This document shows positions 10,024-19,677 of a stretch of DNA of 64,000 bases, in pieces. Location: the NCBI GenBank assembly GCA_004297765.1, contig SCTZ01000071.1, forward strand, positions 1 through 64,000, in the 5' to 3' direction. The notes beneath the pieces are model-generated. The model did no database searches, had not been told where the DNA came from, and worked only from the letters and a program-made list of their open reading frames with translations. Position 1 is the first letter of the stretch. The number at the start of each line of letters is the position of its first letter. A program made the position numbers and the translations under genes. This DNA comes from Chloroflexota bacterium (GTDB lineage: Bacteria > Chloroflexota > Dehalococcoidia > FW602-bin16).

Positions 10024-11643
10024 CTATCGAGCACGCACACGAAAGCCTGAAATCAATGTCATCCCCACTTCGGACAGCCAGGCATATAGATCATCCAATG
10101 AGCGCTCGCTGGGTTCGACTTCGACTCGCGGTCGAAGTCGAAACAGTGTCCCATTGCCTGTGGAAGTTGTTACATAGACTACTCCGAGGGGAATCCCGCC
10201 TTCGTGCCAATCAGTGATCGGAGCCGAGATTATCCCTTTCACATTCTGTGGGAGAGGCGCATTGCTCGGGTCCAATCCATAATTATACAGAGAATGGTCA
10301 GGCGTCACTCGCACAAGATCGCCGGAGACAAACACGCGTCCAGCAACGCCTGTTGGCTTGTCCGGATCACCTGAGAAAAGCGTAGCGCCCTGGCTGGCAA
10401 TGTCAGTCCCTCCACCCCGGAATGTTAATTCCAACGTGGCCGCATCCGGCTTCAGCAGGAAAACGCCTATCTCAATAACCTCGGCTGGATCGGACACGGA
10501 GAAATCATCTGCTAGGGCCCTGACAGCGTCCGCGAGAAACCAACTGGCCATCTTCTGGCGGTCTGCTCGCCAAGGGTCCACGGACTCGTAACCAAGCTCG
10601 GCCCCACGCCTCCACAGATCACCTGGTTGCCCGCCAAAGCTCTCATACCGCAATCTTACGAGGAAGGGTAGAATGCTGTCATAGTCGGGAATCTCAACTA
10701 TCTCGATTCCATGGCGTTGCCAATACCACGAGCGCGACTCGTTCACCCATGCAGCGCTCGACTTGCGTGTGGTCGCCCTTGTCCTCCATAGTTTCATGTC
10801 TTCTTCCGTAATCGATCGCATGAGTGCGAAGTGTCGAGGCTGCAGGCCGGTCTTGTCACATGGCACCGTCGCCAGAACACGACGCAGGTTGGGATCTGCC
10901 AGCGACATGCCCAGCACCAGCACCCTATGCTCATCGAAGAGGCGATAAAGCTCACGATTGGTCCAGCCGATCAGGTCCGCTGCAATCGCGTGGTAATCAT
11001 CTTCCGCGAGTACAACAGTAGCCTGTCCGGGCTTCGGGTTACCGGCAGACCGATCAGGGGGAGCCAGGAACCCATGCAGGTGCGCGACGAGAAGATCGTT
11101 GTTGACTTGACGGCGATCGGGATCTAGGGTGCGAACCGGGATACCAGCGCGACGCGCAGCCTCTTCCAACAAATCATCGTAGTTGGTCGTCCACAAGCGA
11201 CGTGGCCGCTGAGCAAACAGCGCCACCAAATGGCGATGCACGTGGTCTGGGTCCGGCGTGAAAAGGTCTTCTGACCGCCGCTGTCGACTATATAGGGCAC
11301 TATAGAGTAGTTGCCCTAGCCCTTGGAAAGCCCCGGAGTCCCCTGCCGCGTCAATCCGGCTCCGAAGGTATGAGACGGTTGCCAAGTTGCTGAACCCAAA
11401 CGCCTGATCGACCAGGCCGGCGTAATTACCTTGCGAAAGACGTCGAGCCACGTCGGACGGATCCCATTCTCGCCAGGCGAGGACCATCCGAGTGATCAAC
11501 TGGATCCAGTCAGGAAGACCGGCTCGCAGCGAGATACCAGTGCCTACCAGCGGCGCAAGTTCCGCATTCCGGACCACTCTGGCAATTCCTCTTATCTGCC
11601 CTACCAGCATGCTTGATAGGAGTGGTGCAGGATTCGCTATCAT
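10024..11643 (-). CDS. SIR2-like (putative NADase) protein with GAF-like C-terminal domain
   Basis: 539 aa; SIR2 motifs LVGTGISLRAGLPDW, WTTNYDDLLEEAARRAG, AHLHGFL, LVLGMSLADPNLRRVL; C-terminus GVAGRVFVSGDLVRV...VKGIISAPITDWHEGGIPLGVVYVTTS looks GAF-like. Confidence 0.82.
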   Translation of the reverse strand: MIANPAPLLSSMLVGQIRGIARVVRNAELAPLVGTGISLRAGLPDWIQLITRMVLAWREWDPSDVARRLSQGNYAGLVDQAFGFSNLATVSYLRSRIDAAGDSGAFQGLGQLLYSALYSRQRRSEDLFTPDPDHVHRHLVALFAQRPRRLWTTNYDDLLEEAARRAGIPVRTLDPDRRQVNNDLLVAHLHGFLAPPDRSAGNPKPGQATVVLAEDDYHAIAADLIGWTNRELYRLFDEHRVLVLGMSLADPNLRRVLATVPCDKTGLQPRHFALMRSITEEDMKLWRTRATTRKSSAAWVNESRSWYWQRHGIEIVEIPDYDSILPFLVRLRYESFGGQPGDLWRRGAELGYESVDPWRADRQKMASWFLADAVRALADDFSVSDPAEVIEIGVFLLKPDAATLELTFRGGGTDIASQGATLFSGDPDKPTGVAGRVFVSGDLVRVTPDHSLYNYGLDPSNAPLPQNVKGIISAPITDWHEGGIPLGVVYVTTSTGNGTLFRLRPRVEVEPSERSLDDLYAWLSEVGMTLISGFRVRAR

Positions 11644-11686
11644 CCAGATTAGCCTTCTGCCGAAACGTTATTCTGCGGTTAGCTCC

Positions 11687-12472
11687 CTAGTCGTCGTCAA
11701 CACGACAAGTGTGGACGTGTGGACTCACCATTTCATCGGGGAATCGTATGGCATCCGGATACTCGGCCAGAGCTCGGTCCAGCCCGGCGAGATCGATGCT
11801 GGCAAGGCGAATAAGGACCGGCCTTCTCCCGATGTCCTCCAGCGCGTGCGCGTCTGAGCCCTGCACGCACGCGTACGGCTTGGGATACCCATGCACCTTC
11901 CCGGCGTTCCAGGCCGCCTTACGCAGGGGATTCGTGATCTCCAGCGCGGATAAGTGCTCGCTGGCATGGATCGCGCGCTTCCTGCGAAAGTCATAGGTTG
12001 ACTCCAGAAAGCCACGCGGCGATCGCTCGATGTGCGCAGCGATGGCAAGTCCTCCATGCCTCCGGATCGCCGCCAGCGCCTCGACCGTTCCAAGCCTGGT
12101 CTCCACGAACGCTTCCCCTTCGTTGGAGGGCGAGAGCCCAACCTCATTCAGCAGAAGCCGTATCTCCGCCGAGGGCGTCCCCCGATCGAACAGCGCCAGG
12201 ATGTGACCGCCCGGGGTCGTAATCTCCACCCCAGGAAGCACGACAAGCCCAGTCTGCTCTGCCGCTTGCCGCACACCATCGACCGCCCCCACGCCGTTGT
12301 GATCTGTTATCGCGATCAAATCGAGGCCCGCCTCCAGGGCCGCGTCCACGATCTCTGTCGCTTTCACGTGCCGCGCAGCGGGCTCGTAGCAGTTCGAGAG
12401 AGGTGTATGCACATGGAGATCGCACTTGCTATATCCGTCTAACATCGTCTCGCCTCGGTCGCGCCCGATCAC
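11687..12472 (-). CDS. PHP-domain metal-dependent phosphoesterase
   Basis: [67 protein letters not shown]. Start is either GTG 12472 (overlaps the upstream stop) or ATG near 12445. Confidence 0.88.
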   Translation of the reverse strand: MIGRDRGETMLDGYSKCDLHVHTPLSNCYEPAARHVKATEIVDAALEAGLDLIAITDHNGVGAVDGVRQAAEQTGLVVLPGVEITTPGGHILALFDRGTPSAEIRLLLNEVGLSPSNEGEAFVETRLGTVEALAAIRRHGGLAIAAHIERSPRGFLESTYDFRRKRAIHASEHLSALEITNPLRKAAWNAGKVHGYPKPYACVQGSDAHALEDIGRRPVLIRLASIDLAGLDRALAEYPDAIRFPDEMVSPHVHTCRVDDD

Positions 12473-12930
12473 TCCTGTCGGGCGGTCTTCTTCGGGCTCC
12501 GCTTCATCAGGAGCCAGTTCTTGCCCGGGCCGGTCCGGATCAGCGCGTATGAGCCAACGAGCTTCTGACCGTGCAGCTCAAAGGACAGACGATCCTCCCT
12601 GCGCTCCTCGAGAGTGAACCGGCCGGCGTCCCATATCTCGACCGTGCCCCCCCCGTACTGGTCAGCCGGGATCGTGCCCGCGAAATCGATGTACTCGACC
12701 GGATGGTCCTCTACCTGTACGGCAAGTCGCTTCACCCCTGGCTCGAGCGGAGGACCCTTCGGCACAGCCCAGCTCTTCAACACGCCGTCCATCTCCAGCC
12801 GAAAGTCCCAGTGGAGATGGCTGGCATGGTGTTCCTGGACCACAAAGCGGTCTCCACATGTCTCGCCAGGCCGGCCCGCCGGCTCAGGCGTCGCACCGAA
12901 ATCTCGTTTCCGCTTGTATTCCTCCAGCAT
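12469..12930 (-). CDS. Stand-alone DNA ligase D 3'-phosphoesterase-domain protein
   Basis: From ATG 12930: [19 protein letters not shown]...[74 protein letters not shown]; no ligase or polymerase domain attached. Confidence 0.9.
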   Translation of the reverse strand: MLEEYKRKRDFGATPEPAGRPGETCGDRFVVQEHHASHLHWDFRLEMDGVLKSWAVPKGPPLEPGVKRLAVQVEDHPVEYIDFAGTIPADQYGGGTVEIWDAGRFTLEERREDRLSFELHGQKLVGSYALIRTGPGKNWLLMKRSPKKTARQE

Positions 12931-13098
12931 GCGCTTACCTCCGACCGTCACGTCGCGTCTCCATGATAATAGACGTATCCACATGCGCTGGTCAAATCGG
13001 TCTGCGTTGCTCGCCGACCGCAAGTATGGTATCATTACCCGCCGGTGCCTTGGCGGAACCGGCCGCCCTGGCATGGCGAGAACGCAACGGAGAGCTCG

Positions 13099-14028
13099 AT
13101 GAGGATTCTAGTGACAGGCGGCGCAGGTTTCATTGCCTCGGCGATAGCCAGGGCGTATCTGGATCTGGGGCACGAGGTGACCATTCTCGACGATCTCTCG
13201 CATGGTAAACGCGAGCGAGTCCCCGCGGGCGCCCGCTTCCTGCACATGGAACTGCTGGATCCTGAGCTAGAGCAGGTCTTTGCCGAGAGCGCTTTCGACC
13301 TGGTGAACCATCACGCCGCCCACGTCAGCGTCCGAGAATCCGTGCTCGATCCCGAGCAGGATGCCCGCGTCAATGTCCTGGGCTCCCTCAACATCTTTCG
13401 ATTGGCGGCCGCCCACCGGGTCCCTCGCGTCATCTACGCGGCCTCCGTGGCCGGCTATGGGGAACCCCAGGAGCTGCCCGTCACCACGGAGCATCCGCTG
13501 CGTCCCATGTCGCCCTACGGCATCTCCAAGGCCGCGGCCGAGCAGTACGGTTTCTTCTACGCCCAGACCGCGGGGCTGCGTTTCATCGCGCTGCGCTACG
13601 CTAACGTCTACGGTCCCAACGCCGAGGTGGAGGGCGAGGCCGGGGTGGTGACCATCTTCGTCAACAAGCTCTCCCAGGGGCAGGCGCCCACCATCTTTGG
13701 GGATGGCGAGCAGACCCGAGACTTCGTCAACGTCCAGGACGTGGTGCGGGCCAACGTTCTGGCCCTGGAGTATCAGGGCAGCGAGTGCTTCAACATCTCG
13801 ACTTGCACCGAGATCACGGTCAACCAGCTCTTCGCGCTGATGAAAGAGCTGTCCGGCTTCCCCGATGAGGCTCTCTATGCGCCCGAGCTGCCGGGAGAGA
13901 TTCGTCGCATCTACCTGGACAATAGCAAAGCCAAACGCCTTCTCGGATGGCATCCTACAGTCGCGCTGCGAGAGGGACTCGCCCAGGTGGTCCAATTGGC
14001 TCCCAAGCCAATCCAATCGTCCCATTAG
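13099..14028 (+). CDS. NAD-dependent epimerase/dehydratase (UDP-glucose 4-epimerase-like)
   Basis: [36 protein letters not shown]...; extended SDR with [11 protein letters not shown]. Confidence 0.88.
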   Translation: MRILVTGGAGFIASAIARAYLDLGHEVTILDDLSHGKRERVPAGARFLHMELLDPELEQVFAESAFDLVNHHAAHVSVRESVLDPEQDARVNVLGSLNIFRLAAAHRVPRVIYAASVAGYGEPQELPVTTEHPLRPMSPYGISKAAAEQYGFFYAQTAGLRFIALRYANVYGPNAEVEGEAGVVTIFVNKLSQGQAPTIFGDGEQTRDFVNVQDVVRANVLALEYQGSECFNISTCTEITVNQLFALMKELSGFPDEALYAPELPGEIRRIYLDNSKAKRLLGWHPTVALREGLAQVVQLAPKPIQSSH

Positions 14029-14041
14029 CGTGAGGTGATGC

Positions 14042-14998
14042 GTGGCCGTTCTGGTCACAGGCGTTGGCTACATAGGCTCTCGCCTGGTCGTGGATCTACT
14101 TGAGCACGGACAAGAAGTCGTTGCCATCGATAATCATTTCTCGACCGACGCGATCGCCCTCGAACGTCTCAAGCAGCGCGCAGGGTTTCATTTCGTCCAT
14201 GGCGATGTCGGCGACCGACAGGTGATCCAGAAGGCCCTGGGATTGCGCCCCATCGAGGCTGTCTTCAGCCTGGCCGCCCAGTCCAGCGGCCACCCCCAGG
14301 CGGCGGATCCGCGCTATACCGAGACCACCAATCTTCTAGCACCGCGACTGCTCTTGGATGCGATGCTGGCTTATGGCATAGAGACGATCGTCTTCGCCAG
14401 CTCCCTCAGGGTCTACGGTAACGCGCTTCCCAGCACGGTGAACGCCGAGACCCCATATGGGCGCTTCTCCGATCTCTCGCATCTGAGCAAGTGTTATGTC
14501 GAGAAGCTCCTGGAGATGTACGCGACGTTGCACGGTCTGCGCTGCCTGTCTCTGCGCCTCGGCGTTGTCCACGGAGTTGCCCCCATCATGAAGACCGACT
14601 ATCGGTTCATGACAGCGCCCAACAAGTTTTGCCTGCAACTGGTGCGCGGGGAGCCCATTCAGATCTACGCGGCGGGACACGCCACCACCGGCTATATTCA
14701 CGTTGCCGACGCTTCGGCCGCCATGATGGCGGTCGCGCGGCAATCGGACCTCACAGGATACGCGATTCTGGACGTCTTCACGGAGGTGACGTCGGCACAC
14801 GCCGTCGCCGCTCAGGTAGCGTGGATCGGCCGCGCTCGTGGGCTGCGCGCCGAGGTCATGGTGGAGGGCGCCTTCCCGGCTGAGGAACCATCGCCCCCCG
14901 CGCGTCCTGCCCTTGCCGGTCAGCAGTTGGAAGAGAGAAACCTGATGCGGCACAGCCTGTCAGAGGTTATGAGCTACTATCAATGCGCATCCTCATAA
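14042..14998 (+). CDS. NAD-dependent epimerase/dehydratase
   Basis: GTG start; AVLVTGVGYIGSRLVVDLLEHGQEVVAIDNHFSTDAIALERL...; SDR Rossmann motif GVGYIGS. Confidence 0.82.
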   Translation: MAVLVTGVGYIGSRLVVDLLEHGQEVVAIDNHFSTDAIALERLKQRAGFHFVHGDVGDRQVIQKALGLRPIEAVFSLAAQSSGHPQAADPRYTETTNLLAPRLLLDAMLAYGIETIVFASSLRVYGNALPSTVNAETPYGRFSDLSHLSKCYVEKLLEMYATLHGLRCLSLRLGVVHGVAPIMKTDYRFMTAPNKFCLQLVRGEPIQIYAAGHATTGYIHVADASAAMMAVARQSDLTGYAILDVFTEVTSAHAVAAQVAWIGRARGLRAEVMVEGAFPAEEPSPPARPALAGQQLEERNLMRHSLSEVMSYYQCASS

Positions 14999-15915
14999 CG
15001 GGCAGTACCGGGCTCATCGGAAGCCATCTTGCGCCGCGTCTGGTGCGAGAAGGTTATTATGTCATCGGACTCACCAGCAACACCACCGATCGGCAGGTCT
15101 CGGAACACCGCGTCTGCGATGTGGCTAGCCCGGAGGCGGTGGAGGCAGCCAGCGGGGCTGACCTGCTCATTCACCTGGGTGGGCTCGCCGACGCTTCGTC
15201 CTCCCGAGCGAATCCGGTTCTATACAACCGGATCAACGCCCTGGGTACCCTGCACATGCTGGAAGCGGCCCGCCGTTCGAAGAGCGCGTTCGTGCTGGCT
15301 TCGACCCAGCGCATCTTTCGCCCCCAAGCTCAGCCGATCGATGAGGACACACATCCCGCCCCCGTGGATCCGTACGGCTACTCCAAGCTCGTAGCTGAGC
15401 AATGGGTGCGCATGTACCGGTCCGAGTACGGCGTGCCAACCATGATCCTGCGCTTCTTCTCCGTCTACGGACCCGGGCAGGAGGTGGCGCCGGGGGCAAC
15501 CAGCGGTGTGGTGACAATCTTTCTGCGGGCAGCCCTGGCGCAGCGCGACCTGTTTATCAACAACCATATGTGTCGCGACTTCACCTATGCCGGCGACGTG
15601 GCGGACGGGATCCGCGCGGCCATCTGCCAGCCGGCCGCGTGGGGAAAGACGTATCACATCGCGACCGGGGTGGCCACCCACCTGCGGGACCTGGCGCTGA
15701 CTATCAAGGAGATCACCCAATCCCGCTCCCGCATCGTGGTCGCGGGCGAAGATGGTGAGGGCGAGAACTACGTGGCCGATATCTCCCGAGCACGCGATGA
15801 GCTCGGGTATCGGGCCGGCATGCCGCTGGCCGATGGAGTGCGACTCTATGCGCAATGGCTCCGGGAACATGGCGCGGGTGCTGCTGAAGGCGCGCCCGAC
15901 CAAACCCCAGCTTGA
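14983..15915 (+). CDS. NAD-dependent epimerase/dehydratase
   Basis: MRILITGSTGLIGSHLAPRLVREGYYVIGLTSNTTDRQ...YGYSKLVAEQWVRMY; start overlaps the preceding stop by 16 nt. Confidence 0.87.
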   Translation: MRILITGSTGLIGSHLAPRLVREGYYVIGLTSNTTDRQVSEHRVCDVASPEAVEAASGADLLIHLGGLADASSSRANPVLYNRINALGTLHMLEAARRSKSAFVLASTQRIFRPQAQPIDEDTHPAPVDPYGYSKLVAEQWVRMYRSEYGVPTMILRFFSVYGPGQEVAPGATSGVVTIFLRAALAQRDLFINNHMCRDFTYAGDVADGIRAAICQPAAWGKTYHIATGVATHLRDLALTIKEITQSRSRIVVAGEDGEGENYVADISRARDELGYRAGMPLADGVRLYAQWLREHGAGAAEGAPDQTPA

Positions 15916-16786
15916 TGATCGTCTAACCCAAGGGCCCATCGAGGGGCTTGAGTTATATCTGGACGCGATAGACATCTCTGGTCCCGATTGGTGCGAGAAT
16001 CTCGTCTCATTGGTGCGGAGCTACTCGGTGCCCAGCGAGTTCGCCTGGGTCGTCGAGGGTCCCCTGCGCTCGCTGGACGATAACTTCTTCAACATCGCGC
16101 GCAACGCTCAGGCGGATCGAGAGGTCATCCGCCGCGTCTGTCGGATCGGCCAATTGCTCGGCGCCAAAGCGGCGGTGATTCACTGCATCGCACCGGTGCG
16201 AGATCCGGCCCTGGTGGACGGACCGGCGCGAGCCGAAGCCTTGAGCCAGGCTGTGGAGTTCCTCCGGTACTACGCCACGGTGTGTCGGGACAGCGGATTG
16301 GTCCCAACCGTCGAGAATATCCCGCCCATCGCCCGCATGCGGGAGTCCACCACCATGCACTCCAGTATCGGCATGGAGCCTACCGATCTGATATACTTCG
16401 CGGACAATGTGGACGGTCTCCGCCTGACGCTCGACGTGTCCCACGCGCAGTTGTACATCAACGCGGCCCGGGGCGACTCTGACCAGCCGAGCGACCTCCA
16501 GCCACTGTTCAGCGTGCTGCGAGCTCGGCGTGTCGCCTCCAACCTGGACGAGTTCATCGACCTGGTGGCGGATCGGGTCTTCGAGGTTCATGTCTCGAAC
16601 GCAACCGGCGTGTGGGGTGAAGGTCTCCCATACGAGCGGGGTGAGCTGAATCTGGATGCCATCATGGCCCGTCTGCTGCCGCTGGTCCACTACATTGTCA
16701 CCGAAACGATCGAGCCAAACGCTGACCAGGCGACCCTTATGCGGCAGGCGAGAGAGCGCATTTTGGCCGTTCGCAGCAGACTCTAG
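15869..16786 (+). CDS. TIM-barrel sugar-phosphate isomerase/epimerase-like protein
   Basis: MARVLLKARPTKPQLDDRLTQGPIEGLELYLDAIDISG...AAVIHCIAPV...PTVENIPPIARM...LTLDVSHAQLYI...EVHVSNATG; xylose isomerase-like barrel pattern. Start overlaps the previous gene. Confidence 0.7.
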   Translation: MARVLLKARPTKPQLDDRLTQGPIEGLELYLDAIDISGPDWCENLVSLVRSYSVPSEFAWVVEGPLRSLDDNFFNIARNAQADREVIRRVCRIGQLLGAKAAVIHCIAPVRDPALVDGPARAEALSQAVEFLRYYATVCRDSGLVPTVENIPPIARMRESTTMHSSIGMEPTDLIYFADNVDGLRLTLDVSHAQLYINAARGDSDQPSDLQPLFSVLRARRVASNLDEFIDLVADRVFEVHVSNATGVWGEGLPYERGELNLDAIMARLLPLVHYIVTETIEPNADQATLMRQARERILAVRSRL

Positions 16787-16797
16787 AGGAGAAACGG

Positions 16798-17898
16798 ATG
16801 CAGGACCACTCGCGACGATTGCCCGTGGCCCCCGAGCAGATCGACCTTCGGGAACTGGTCGGACGTGCGCCACTGGCTTTCGATATATCGTACCTCAAGA
16901 AGCACCTGACCGGGCGGAGGATTCTCGTCACGGGGGCAGGCGGGTCGATCGGAGAGAACCTCTCGGAGATGCTCCTCTCGTTCGAGCCCAGCTCGCTGAT
17001 CCTGGTCGATCACCACGAGCTATCGCTGTTCCAACTGGTGCGCAGACTGTCCAGTCGGTCCTGCCCTACCTCTGTGGAGGCCCTTCTGGCCGACGTCCGC
17101 GATCGTGGCAAGCTCGCGCGCATGTTCCAAGAGCATCACCCTGAGGTCGTCTTCCACCTGGCGGCCTACAAGCACGTGCACATCGGCGAGGCCAACTCTG
17201 ACGAGGTCTTCACCGCCAACGTGCTCGGCACTGTGAACATGGTCGAGGAATCCGTCCGCGCGGGCGTCCAGCGCTTCGTCTACGTTTCGACCGACAAGGC
17301 CGTCGATCCGGTCAGCGTCTACGGGGGAACAAAGCGGATCGTCGAGCTGCTGGTGGCCGCCATTAAGCAGGAGAGAACGGCCACAACCTTCTCCATCGTG
17401 CGATTGGTCAACACGGTCGGAGCCTCTGGTGGTGTAATCCGGGTCTTCGCCGAGCAGATCGGTCAGAGACAGCCCATCACCGTGACCCATCCGGAGATGA
17501 CACGCTACTGGATCAGCATGGACGAGGCGATCAAGTTCTTGTCCCTGGCGGCCTGCGTGGACGAGGTGCCTGGTTTGCTGGTTCTGAACATGGGTGAGCC
17601 AGTTCGTCTGATGGATGTGGCCGACAAGATGTGGGAACTGGTGGGGGATCCGGAACACCCTTTGAAGATCACCTACGTCGGGTTGCGACCGGGAGAGAGG
17701 CTGCACGAGCGTGTTGCAGGCGACACGGAGACGGTGACCGCCACGCCACACCCGGGCGTCCTCGAGGTGCGCGGCAGCGCGCTGGCCCCGATCGGGCTAT
17801 CGGATCTGCTGGCGCGCATCGCGGAGATAAGCGAGCAGGCCTCCCGCGGCGATCTGACTGAGCTGCGGCGGCGAATCGCGGCACTGGCGGCGCTATGA
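16798..17898 (+). CDS. Polysaccharide biosynthesis nucleotide-sugar dehydratase (CapD/FlaA1-like)
   Basis: LTGRRILVTGAGGSIGENLSEMLLSFEPSSLILVDHHELSLFQLVRRL...EVVFHLAAYKHVHIGEANSDEVFTANVLGTVNMVEES...FVYVSTDKAVDPVSVYGGTKRIVE. Confidence 0.88.
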   Translation: MQDHSRRLPVAPEQIDLRELVGRAPLAFDISYLKKHLTGRRILVTGAGGSIGENLSEMLLSFEPSSLILVDHHELSLFQLVRRLSSRSCPTSVEALLADVRDRGKLARMFQEHHPEVVFHLAAYKHVHIGEANSDEVFTANVLGTVNMVEESVRAGVQRFVYVSTDKAVDPVSVYGGTKRIVELLVAAIKQERTATTFSIVRLVNTVGASGGVIRVFAEQIGQRQPITVTHPEMTRYWISMDEAIKFLSLAACVDEVPGLLVLNMGEPVRLMDVADKMWELVGDPEHPLKITYVGLRPGERLHERVAGDTETVTATPHPGVLEVRGSALAPIGLSDLLARIAEISEQASRGDLTELRRRIAALAAL

Positions 17899-18965
17899 TC
17901 GAGCTGAGCCTGGCCCTGGTCTTGCTCGTCTCGCTGGGGCTGGCGCTGGTCCTCACGCCCCTGGCGGGGCGGGTCGGCGTGCGGCTGGGGATAGTCGATA
18001 AGCCCAGACGAGGGGAGCTGCAATCCCGCGTCATCCCGCGCTGCGGCGGCTACGCCCTCTTCATCGCTTTTGTGGTCGGCGTTCTTCTGAGCATACCCAC
18101 CATCCAGCGCTTTCCCGACGAGTACCCGAGGCTGATGGGTTTGCTGCTCGGGGCACTGGTGATCCTTCCGCTGGCCATCATCGACGACTTCAAGCGCCTG
18201 GGGCCACGCCCCCAGTTGATCGGTCAGATCGTGGTGGCAAGCGTGCCACTGGCCTTCGGCGTGGCTTTTGACGGACTGGTCAATCCGTTCGGCGGGGTGA
18301 TCGCGATACCATCTTTATTGGCAGGTCCGCTCACGATCCTCTGGATCGTGGGAATGACCAACACGTTCAACTTTATCGACACAATGGACGGTCTGGCCGC
18401 CGGCATTGGCTTGATCGGCTCGGTTGTGCTTTTCGCGATCAGTTTCCAATTCGGGCAGTTCAGCATCTCGGCGCTCCCCCTGGCTCTGGCCGGGGCTACC
18501 GCCGGCTTCCTGGTGTTCAACTTCCACCCCGCGCGCATCTTCATGGGCACCTCGGGCTCGATGCTTATCGGTTACGCGCTAGCCGTGCTCGCCATTATCG
18601 GCGGCGCCAAGATCGCCACCACGGCTATGGTGCTGGGCATACCCATCGTGGACGTGGCCTTCGTGATTGTCTATCGCCTATCGCGCCGCCGCTCGCCGTT
18701 CACAGGCGGCGACTCCGCGCACCTGCCGCACAGGTTGCTGGCTCTTGGTCTGTCTCAGCGAGAAGTGGCGCTGCTGCTGTATGCCCTCTGCCTGGTCTTC
18801 GGATTGCTGGCCCTGCTGCTCACCCGGGCTCAGAAGCTCTACGGCTTCGCGGCCCTCGCTCTGGTGATCGTGGCCTTAATCACCTTCGCCGCCACACACA
18901 AGGGGATCGCCCCGCAGCGAGACAATCGCCTGCCTTCGCCGGAGAACGGACCAGAGAACAGTTAA
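17895..18965 (+). CDS. Undecaprenyl-phosphate sugar-1-phosphate transferase (MraY/WecA family)
   Basis: Polytopic; VDKPRRGELQSRVIPRCGGYALF, IIDDFKRLGPRPQLIGQ, GMTNTFNFIDTMDGLAAGIG, GDSAHLPHRLLALGLSQREV. Confidence 0.92.
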   Translation: MIELSLALVLLVSLGLALVLTPLAGRVGVRLGIVDKPRRGELQSRVIPRCGGYALFIAFVVGVLLSIPTIQRFPDEYPRLMGLLLGALVILPLAIIDDFKRLGPRPQLIGQIVVASVPLAFGVAFDGLVNPFGGVIAIPSLLAGPLTILWIVGMTNTFNFIDTMDGLAAGIGLIGSVVLFAISFQFGQFSISALPLALAGATAGFLVFNFHPARIFMGTSGSMLIGYALAVLAIIGGAKIATTAMVLGIPIVDVAFVIVYRLSRRRSPFTGGDSAHLPHRLLALGLSQREVALLLYALCLVFGLLALLLTRAQKLYGFAALALVIVALITFAATHKGIAPQRDNRLPSPENGPENS

Positions 18966-19676
18966 GGCGAACCGTGGCAGAGCTAGCTGCCGGCGCCAGC
19001 GCCAAGGTTGGCGCACTAGCCGGTAGAGCCATTCCAGCCCCAGATCGCGCATCCACTTTGGCGCACGCGGCACGCGCCCCGAGAAGTAGTCGAACACGCC
19101 GCCAACGCCCATAGCGACGGGCGTCCCCAACCGCTCCAAGTTTCTCGCGATCCACAATTCCTGGGCCGGCGCGCCATACGCAACAAGGAGAACATCCACA
19201 CGTCCGGCTTGTCTGACCCGTGCCACCATCTCCGCGTCCCGGCCCGGATCGGGCGATCCTCCATACGTTCCAGCCACCTGCAGTCCCGGATATTTTGTAC
19301 TGAGACGCCGCCCTGCTTCCGCGGCAACGCCCTCCGCCGCCCCTAGCAGAAAGAGGCGGTGCCCTTCCAGCGCGCAAAGCTCCGCCAGGCGATCGGCCAG
19401 ATCCGTACCCCGCACCTGCTCGCGCAGAGGGAAGCCGAAGATTCGCCCAGCTAGCAGGAGCCCTCCACCATCTGGCACGGATAGCGCGGCGGTATTGATC
19501 ACGTCTCTGAAGCGCGCGTCCTTCTGCGCACTGACGACAAACTCGGTATTCACTGTCACGAGAAGGTGCGGTTTCCCTGAGCGAATAAAACGCCGGGAGA
19601 ACTCCAGCGCCTCCCCATACGTAACATCGTCCACACGCACGCCCAGGATGGCCAGCGACCGGGGTCGGCTAGTCAT
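18876..19676 (-). CDS. WecG/TagA/CpsF family glycosyltransferase
   Basis: MTSRPRSLAILGVRVDDVTYGEALEF...VTVNTEFVVSAQKDARFRDVINTAALSVPDGGGLLLAGRIFG...LLVAYGAPAQELWIARNLERLGTPVAMGVGGVFDYFSGRVPRAPKWMRDLGLEWLYRLVRQPWRWRRQ. Confidence 0.92.
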   Translation of the reverse strand: MTSRPRSLAILGVRVDDVTYGEALEFSRRFIRSGKPHLLVTVNTEFVVSAQKDARFRDVINTAALSVPDGGGLLLAGRIFGFPLREQVRGTDLADRLAELCALEGHRLFLLGAAEGVAAEAGRRLSTKYPGLQVAGTYGGSPDPGRDAEMVARVRQAGRVDVLLVAYGAPAQELWIARNLERLGTPVAMGVGGVFDYFSGRVPRAPKWMRDLGLEWLYRLVRQPWRWRRQLALPRFALTVLWSVLRRRQAIVSLRGDPLVCGGEGD

Positions 19677-19677
19677 G

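Noticed and set aside
13267-14058. 263-aa minus-strand ORF
   Set aside because: Antisense of the first epimerase.
16007-16873. 288-aa minus-strand ORF
   Set aside because: Antisense of the TIM-barrel gene; no domain motifs.
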